Shown here one piece after another: positions 58,971-64,000 of a stretch of DNA of 64,000 nucleotides. The stretch's first letter is position 1. Each line of letters starts with the position of its first letter. The stretch spans positions 118,649-182,648 of the forward strand of contig LBWJ01000005.1 of the NCBI GenBank assembly GCA_000993595.1, in the 5' to 3' direction. The DNA comes from Candidatus Peregrinibacteria bacterium GW2011_GWC2_39_14 (GTDB lineage: Bacteria; Patescibacteriota; Gracilibacteria; UBA1369; UBA12463). The position numbers and the translations under genes are program-made. The notes under the pieces are model-generated. The model had not been told where the DNA came from. It made no database searches and saw only the letters and a program-made list of their open reading frames with translations.

Positions 58971-60336
58971 CACATTTAAAAAAACCGTTTCAAGGCTTTA
59001 TACAGGGCTTTTCCTGATTTCGCCATTATGCTTTGTTCTTGGCATGATTCAGACAAATTTTCAGAAACTTTTGCCATATCAAGAATTTTTTCACGGCAAA
59101 CGATTTTTCGATTTTTATACAATTTCAGACTTACTTTTAATTGTTATTTTCGCATTATTTTTATTTGGATTTTTTACGGGCGCACTTGAGCTTCAAAAGC
59201 GACCTTTAAAATTTTGGCTTGGCGCAGGCATATTTTTGATATTTGTTGCCGGAGCAATGCAAATTCTTTTTCAAAAAACATACGATCCGATTCTTTCCTC
59301 GCCAGTAGAATATTTTCGCAGTATGTTTATTTTTCCAATTTTTTATGCACTTTTAGTCTATAAAACGCTCAGTGACAAAGCTTTAAAGTGGCTTATGTAT
59401 GCCTATATTTCAACCATCTCATTATTTTGCATTTTCGCTTTAACGCAATATTTTTGGGGCGTTTTTTCGGGCGTTCAATATGATTTCACACAACGTCTCG
59501 TTTGGCCATATATTGATTTTCTAACTTTAAAATGGCAGAGCGCAAACTGGGTTACATTTCTTATTGCGCCGGCATTCGTGATTTCATTTATCAAGCTGTT
59601 TAATTTGACCCGTGATTCAATTCGCGCAAGTAAACCCGGTTTGTCATTTGGCATTAAATCATTTGTCATTCATTTGTCATTTGGATTTTGGATTTTGTTA
59701 TTCCCTGTCGTTTTAATCGGCCTCGTTTTATATTTCGCTCAATCATATGGCTCATACATGGGAATCGCCCTTGCACTAACGCTTTTCCTATTCCGTTCGC
59801 TAAAACTAAAGCATTTTTTAATCGCATTTTTAGTGCTCGCAATCGCAGGTAGCGGCGTATTTTTGCTTCAACGAAATTCCGCAAAATACAAGATTTGGAC
59901 AGGCGAAAAATATAGGTATGCGACATCGGTTCAAGATAGAAAAGATATATATAGAATGAATTTATACATGCTCGAAAATAACCCGATTTTGGGAGTTGGA
60001 TTAAATCAATACCAAAGCTATTTCGCGCTTAATAAAGACGTTTTAGGGCACGAATACAACGAATTAAACATTCCTCCTCACGCACATAATTTTTTCTTAA
60101 GCATGTGGCTCGCGCTTGGACTAGTCGGACTTATCGGCATTTTACTCATAATTTTAAATGCATTTTTTCACGCAAAATTTAGCGTATTAAATCCCGCGAT
60201 TTTCGCGTTAGTCGCAATCATGATCCATGGTATAGTTGACTCGTATTATTGGAAGCCGGAAATCGCGTATACAGTTTGGTTAATCATAGTATTCTCTTGT
60301 ATATATCAGCAAAAATGGACAAAATCGCAGTATTAG
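58963..60336 (+). CDS. O-antigen ligase-like membrane protein (Wzy_C)
   Basis: This 457-residue protein has about 10-12 membrane helices and the ligase-superfamily pattern RKDIYRMNLYMLENNPILGV, then HAHNFFLSMWLALGLVG. It is a second member of the family found at 8494-9801, but not an obvious close duplicate. Its start overlaps lysS by 8 bp and its end overlaps guaA by 22 bp, an unusual placement of a glycan gene between two housekeeping genes. The substrate is unknown. Confidence 0.85.
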   Translation: MNNTFKKTVSRLYTGLFLISPLCFVLGMIQTNFQKLLPYQEFFHGKRFFDFYTISDLLLIVIFALFLFGFFTGALELQKRPLKFWLGAGIFLIFVAGAMQILFQKTYDPILSSPVEYFRSMFIFPIFYALLVYKTLSDKALKWLMYAYISTISLFCIFALTQYFWGVFSGVQYDFTQRLVWPYIDFLTLKWQSANWVTFLIAPAFVISFIKLFNLTRDSIRASKPGLSFGIKSFVIHLSFGFWILLFPVVLIGLVLYFAQSYGSYMGIALALTLFLFRSLKLKHFLIAFLVLAIAGSGVFLLQRNSAKYKIWTGEKYRYATSVQDRKDIYRMNLYMLENNPILGVGLNQYQSYFALNKDVLGHEYNELNIPPHAHNFFLSMWLALGLVGLIGILLIILNAFFHAKFSVLNPAIFALVAIMIHGIVDSYYWKPEIAYTVWLIIVFSCIYQQKWTKSQY

Positions 60337-62150
60337 ACTTTGGTGGACAGTATGCACATTTGATCGCAAATCGCATCAGAAGGATCGGCGTTTATAGCGA
60401 TTTATTCGATGGCGAAATTGATGCCGAAAAATTACGCGAATATAAAGGAATTATCCTTTCCGGTGGACCTCAAAGCGTTCACGCTGAGGGCAGTTTGCAG
60501 TGCGATCACGAGGTCTTTAAATTGGGGATTCCAATCCTTGGGCTTTGTTATGGGCATCAGATAATCGGACATGTTCTTGGTGGAAAAGTTGAACCCGGCA
60601 AGGTTCGTGAATATGGAAAAGCGTCTGTGAAAATTTCAAATAAAACGGGAATTTTTGAAGGATTTTGCGAAGAAGGAAACGAAATGCAAGATGTTTGGAT
60701 GAGCCATTTTGATCAAGTTACAGTCGCTCCTTCAAACTTTGAAATAACGGCTTTCACAAACGATTGTCCGATTGCCGCAATGCAAAATTTTGAAAGAAAA
60801 ATCTTTGGAATTCAATTTCATCCGGAAGTTACGCACACAAAAAATGGCATGAAAATTCTTGAAAATTTTGTGAAAATAACCGGCGCCGCTCGTGAATGGA
60901 GCATTGATAAATTCATTGAAAATGAAATCGCTGCAATTTCAGAAAAAGTTGGAAATAAAAAAGTTTTTATGATGGTTTCCGGTGGAGTCGATTCCACGGT
61001 TGCTTTTACTCTTCTTGAAAAAGCGCTTGGTAATGAGCGCGTTTATGGACTTTTTGTTGATACCGGATTTTTGCGAAAGGGTGAAAGAGAGCAAGTTGAA
61101 GGCATATTCAAAACTATCGGTGCGACAAATGTAAAAATCGAAGATGCGTCAGGTGAATATTTTGAAGCATTAAAAGGAGTTTATGATCCTGAAAAAAAGC
61201 GTCAAATAATTGGCTCGAAATTCCTTGAAGTTCAAAGGCGAGTTTTCTCAGAGATGGGTTTAAATACAGACGAATGGATCCTCGGCCAAGGCACAATCTA
61301 TCCGGACACGATTGAAACCGGTGGTACAAAGCACGCAGACAAAATCAAAACTCATCACAACAGAATCCCTGAAATTCAAAAAATGATCGAGCAAGGCCTT
61401 GTGATTGAGCCAATTTCTCAGCTTTATAAAGACGAAGTCCGCGAAGTTGGTGAAAAGCTCGGTTTGCCTGCGGATTTGGTTTGGAGACATCCGTTCCCGG
61501 GTCCTGGACTTGCGGTGAGGTGCTTGTGCGCAGAGGAAGAGCATTATCCGGAAGAAGGAATCTATCCAGGTAGATTAAGCTTAAAAGAATATTTAAGTTC
61601 GGAAATTTTGATTGGTCATTACAGATATGATTTTGATGTTTTGCCGATTAGAAGCGTTGGAGTGCAGGGAGACGTTAGAAGTTACAAAAACCCACTTGTG
61701 TTGAGTAGCGGGAACAAAAACATGGACATACTTGGCTTGGTATCAACAAATATTACGAATTTTACACCAGCGATTAATCGTGTTTTATATCTTCTTTATC
61801 CGGAAAAAATTGATTCCATAACTCTCCAAAAATCCTATCTCACCCCATCCCGCATTTCCGTTCTTCAAGACGCCGACAAAATTGTTATGGATTTTATAAA
61901 AGAAAAGAAAATTGATAGAGAAATTTGGCAATTTCCAACGGTTTTGCTTCCGCTTTCAATCAATGGCGCTTCAGGCGAAACGATCGTCCTTAGGCCTGTA
62001 GAAAGCGAAGAAGCTATGACCGCGAATTTTTATAAAATGGATTTTGCGTTATTAGATGAATTAGTAGAAAAATTAAAATTAGTTAAGGGAGTCAGCGCGG
62101 TTTTGTATGACATCACAAACAAACCGCCGGCAACGATTGAGTGGGAGTAA
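60315..62150 (+). CDS. guaA: GMP synthase (glutamine-hydrolysing)
   Basis: GuaA aminates XMP to GMP. The 611-residue protein has a class I glutamine amidotransferase domain (nucleophile Cys78 in GLCYGHQ, His169 and Glu171 in FHPEVTH), an ATP pyrophosphatase domain (SGGVDS at 222-227) and the C-terminal dimerisation domain. It is about 85 residues longer than the E. coli enzyme, largely in the region before the dimerisation domain. The frame is open to 60249, but the ATG at 60315 (MDKIAVLDFGGQYAHLIANR) is the family start; it overlaps the preceding gene by 22 bp. Confidence 0.96.
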   Translation: MDKIAVLDFGGQYAHLIANRIRRIGVYSDLFDGEIDAEKLREYKGIILSGGPQSVHAEGSLQCDHEVFKLGIPILGLCYGHQIIGHVLGGKVEPGKVREYGKASVKISNKTGIFEGFCEEGNEMQDVWMSHFDQVTVAPSNFEITAFTNDCPIAAMQNFERKIFGIQFHPEVTHTKNGMKILENFVKITGAAREWSIDKFIENEIAAISEKVGNKKVFMMVSGGVDSTVAFTLLEKALGNERVYGLFVDTGFLRKGEREQVEGIFKTIGATNVKIEDASGEYFEALKGVYDPEKKRQIIGSKFLEVQRRVFSEMGLNTDEWILGQGTIYPDTIETGGTKHADKIKTHHNRIPEIQKMIEQGLVIEPISQLYKDEVREVGEKLGLPADLVWRHPFPGPGLAVRCLCAEEEHYPEEGIYPGRLSLKEYLSSEILIGHYRYDFDVLPIRSVGVQGDVRSYKNPLVLSSGNKNMDILGLVSTNITNFTPAINRVLYLLYPEKIDSITLQKSYLTPSRISVLQDADKIVMDFIKEKKIDREIWQFPTVLLPLSINGASGETIVLRPVESEEAMTANFYKMDFALLDELVEKLKLVKGVSAVLYDITNKPPATIEWE

Positions 62151-62168
62151 AAATCTAACTCATCATCA

Positions 62169-62489
62169 ATGGAAAGACTGCCAGACGAATTCGACGCAAT
62201 ACCGCAAGGAGTTTTCGATACAATTCCGGTAATTAGTTTAATGGGAGCGAAAGCGGTTTATGCATGTCAAAGAAGGTGGTGCAATGGCGCAGAGGTTTCT
62301 ATCGTAAACAGGACCAATGGTGGTGGGCTTCAGGTCTTTACGGCAAACCTTGATCACAGAGGAGAAATATTAGTTAGCAATACAGCAGAATTTCAGCCGG
62401 ATGCGCGATTAGGGCATTTACGCGACGTTACAGGGAAACTATATGTTGATGCATCTTTGCGCGTGGCACATGTTCTAGGCTGGGAATAA
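62169..62489 (+). CDS. Hypothetical protein
   Basis: This 106-residue protein begins MERLPDEFDAIPQGVFDTIP. It appears beta-rich in the second half (VFTANLDHRGEILVSNTAEF). It lies 18 bp after guaA and may be co-transcribed with it. No signal peptide, membrane segment or known motif. Confidence 0.6.
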   Translation: MERLPDEFDAIPQGVFDTIPVISLMGAKAVYACQRRWCNGAEVSIVNRTNGGGLQVFTANLDHRGEILVSNTAEFQPDARLGHLRDVTGKLYVDASLRVAHVLGWE

Positions 62490-62553
62490 AAATCGCTTGT
62501 AAAAACACATTGTAAGTTTTAATATTACCCCCTATTTATTAAAAAATAATTTT

Positions 62554-63195
62554 ATGTCAGATCTTATTGGTTTGAATAATATTGACGATGTAACATGCGC
62601 CAAGGAGATGTCGCTTGCTGATCTGTTAGGCGAAAAAGAGGAAATGAATTACGTATTAGGGGAGGATGGGACAGGGCCTAAAATTGAGGTTGGAATGCAT
62701 AGGCTTAAGATAAGCGATGATGATGTCAGATTTTCAGTGACCGTAAAGTGTAAGGAACCGGGAGCGGAGAGATATGCTACACTGCCAAAAGATGCAAACG
62801 TTCAAACTTTAGTTGATTGGGTTAAGGCATTTGTAACAGAAAATGATGGTATTAAAATTGGTTTTTTCACAAGCAAAACAGCCGCAAGCGTTGAGGCCGT
62901 TTTAGATGAGCCAAGGGCTGTTGACCCAGCAGGTGCAGACGAAAAACCGGAAGAGAATGTAGTTGACGATAGGACGTTGTTGTCAGAGCTCGTTGGAGGG
63001 GAAAAGCTATTTAGAGTTGAATTGACACACGGATTTGCACGATTTTGCGTATTACCTTCGGGAGTAGTTGATTGCGAGCGTTTTGACGGTAGAGGGTCGC
63101 CTATACGAGTTGGGATATTTAATGTTCGATACTCTTACGGAGATGCGGATACAGTAGGAATTATGAAAGCGAAGCTGGAGCAGGAAGAATGGTAG
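62554..63195 (+). CDS. Hypothetical protein, tandem paralog A
   Basis: This is a 213-residue protein. Its first 110 residues resemble those of the next gene: I.NIDDV.C.KE..LADLLG..E...Y.LGE, later a GF.TSK.AA segment. The C-terminal part begins a second, diverged copy of the same pattern (DRTLLSELVGGEKLFRVELT). No signal peptide or known domain. The leader CCTATTTATTAAAAAAT resembles those of 48212 and 63261. Confidence 0.65.
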   Translation: MSDLIGLNNIDDVTCAKEMSLADLLGEKEEMNYVLGEDGTGPKIEVGMHRLKISDDDVRFSVTVKCKEPGAERYATLPKDANVQTLVDWVKAFVTENDGIKIGFFTSKTAASVEAVLDEPRAVDPAGADEKPEENVVDDRTLLSELVGGEKLFRVELTHGFARFCVLPSGVVDCERFDGRGSPIRVGIFNVRYSYGDADTVGIMKAKLEQEEW

Positions 63196-63203
63196 GATTG
63201 CCC

Positions 63204-63231
63204 TTGACAAACACCCCAGATTTGATATAAT
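63204..63231 (+). promoter_or_regulatory. Consensus promoter of the 63261 gene
   Basis: TTGACA (63204-63209), a 16-bp spacer and a perfect TATAAT (63226-63231) preceded by TG. The ATG at 63261 gives a leader of about 23 bases containing CTACCTCCTATCATTAAAAA. It is the best consensus promoter in the window. Confidence 0.8.
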
Positions 63232-63260
63232 CTACCTCCTATCATTAAAAAATCAAATGT

Positions 63261-63773
63261 ATGGAAACCGAACCAAGAAGAATCAAAAATATAGACGGCG
63301 TAAGATGCAAACGCGAAAAAACAATTGCTGCTTTAATGGGTAGAGATGAAGTGAAGGAATATTTTGTAGGAGAAATGGGCGATGACAAGAAAAATGTTAA
63401 AGTAATGATAGCAAAAAATGGAGATAAATATGATGTGACGGTAGATTATATTGGGGATGAAGCACCTTCAAGAAATGCTTTTATAGATTTTGCCTTACAT
63501 CATTTTGACGCAACCGCAACAATTCAAGACGTGCTTGGCACCGTCGAAAGATATGTGACTAGAAGACACCTTGCTGTTGGGCAAGACTTTTTTGCAAGTA
63601 GGGCGGAAGCTGCAATGGCGGATAGAACAGTAGTGGAGCAAGGTCCAACCGGTGTAATTGGAAAAGTGCTAGGAATTATATTGGAAGAGGTAGAGGAAGG
63701 TACAACCACAGAACCAGACGTGGCTTTGGCAGAAGCAGCCGGGCAAGTCCCCCCAACAGGAGCAATAATTTGA
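63261..63773 (+). CDS. Hypothetical protein, tandem paralog B
   Basis: This 170-residue protein begins METEPRRIKNIDGVRCKREK and shares the pattern of paralog A: KNIDGV.C, TIAALMGRDEVKEYFVGE, then AT.QDVLGTVE and FFASRAEAA. It has its own strong promoter and an acidic, Ala-rich C terminus. Function unknown. Confidence 0.7.
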   Translation: METEPRRIKNIDGVRCKREKTIAALMGRDEVKEYFVGEMGDDKKNVKVMIAKNGDKYDVTVDYIGDEAPSRNAFIDFALHHFDATATIQDVLGTVERYVTRRHLAVGQDFFASRAEAAMADRTVVEQGPTGVIGKVLGIILEEVEEGTTTEPDVALAEAAGQVPPTGAII

Positions 63774-63820
63774 GAGAGGTCAGACGTCATAAGAGACTAA
63801 TAAATCGCGGAGGGGTCTAA

Positions 63821-64000
63821 TCACAGCAAGCTCATGATCGTTCCAGCCACAATCGGTATCAAAAGATTGTCATCGATTTTGATTTTCCAAACGCGGATCG
63901 GCACCATTTCAATCAGCATGGCAAGTAAAGTTGCGACAATCGCCTGTTGAAAGCTCACAAACTTTATTATTCCCAGCGCAGTTATAAAAAACGCAATAAT
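63821..64000 (-). CDS. Partial phytol/dolichol kinase-like (SEC59/DGK1/VTE5) membrane protein, C terminus
   Basis: Only the last 59 residues are in the window; the 5' part lies beyond 64000. The visible end has a membrane helix, then ATLLAMLIEMVPIRVWKI, DDNLLIPIVAG and a final hydrophobic helix. The E..P.....DDNL.IP...G pattern is typical of CTP-dependent lipid kinases and CDP-diglyceride-synthase-like proteins of this family. It ends at a TGA. It is convergent with the paralog B gene. Confidence 0.65.
   Translation of the reverse strand: MIAFFITALGIIKFVSFQQAIVATLLAMLIEMVPIRVWKIKIDDNLLIPIVAGTIMSLL

Overview
The window looks like chromosomal DNA from a Candidate Phyla Radiation (Patescibacteria) bacterium. 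Peregrinibacteria or a close relative is my best guess, but it is only a guess. The support is as follows: AT-rich DNA, many short uncharacterised proteins, A-rich leaders with almost no Shine-Dalgarno sequences, an oversized RNase J, multi-copy Cys-rich zinc-ribbon proteins, and SLH, LPxTG-like and Ig-like secreted proteins. UGA is a normal stop (for example the genes ending at 13686, 14027 and 46289), and a full-length release factor 2 with its SPF and GGQ motifs is present. This argues against the UGA-as-glycine lineages.

Layout. 1-6.2 kb is a minus-strand block: two members of an N-terminal 'LFKPARLA' family, a small coiled-coil protein, def and prfB. 6.3-10.2 kb holds a REP-associated (IS200/Y1-type) transposase, a polysaccharide flippase, an O-antigen ligase-like protein and a small SLH protein. 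10.2-14.0 kb holds murD, rnj and a small hypothetical gene. 14.0-30.8 kb is the unusual part: eight paralogous Cys-rich proteins run in one direction, interrupted by a secreted cupredoxin, a conjugation/T4SS-type ATPase, a 93-residue protein and a RelE-type toxin-antitoxin pair, and followed closely by an Rrf2-type regulator. 31-35 kb has an Ig-repeat secreted protein, Mn superoxide dismutase and small secreted proteins. 35.1-41.7 kb has two tRNA genes, a candidate small RNA, tspO, an ArgRS fused to a B3/B4-like domain, a Rel protein with altered catalytic residues and a methyltransferase. 42-51 kb has two TrmB-like regulators, surface proteins, a ComEC-like hydrolase, murA and unknowns. 51-64 kb is mostly housekeeping: comM, yraN, dnaB, lysS and guaA, plus a second O-antigen ligase-like gene, hypotheticals and the tail of a phytol/dolichol kinase-like gene.

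Two systems stand out. The first is the eight-member zinc-ribbon family. Its full-length members have a quasi-symmetric order: ribbon, Cys-rich solenoid, cap, Cys-rich solenoid, cap, ribbon. Four of the eight genes have a -10-like hexamer exactly six bases before the ATG, which suggests leaderless mRNAs. The second is a dispersed palindrome with 12-bp arms (GGGGACGGAGGT / ACCTCCGTCCCC). Six full copies have a core of exactly 49 bp, and there are further half and variant copies. All lie in the first 29 kb, around a RAYT transposase whose last codons are themselves made of repeat. Two unrelated genes share the same repeat-derived upstream module down to the start codon. The repeats and the zinc-ribbon cluster overlap physically, so the repeat may have helped rearrange and re-promote the cluster; this link is inference.
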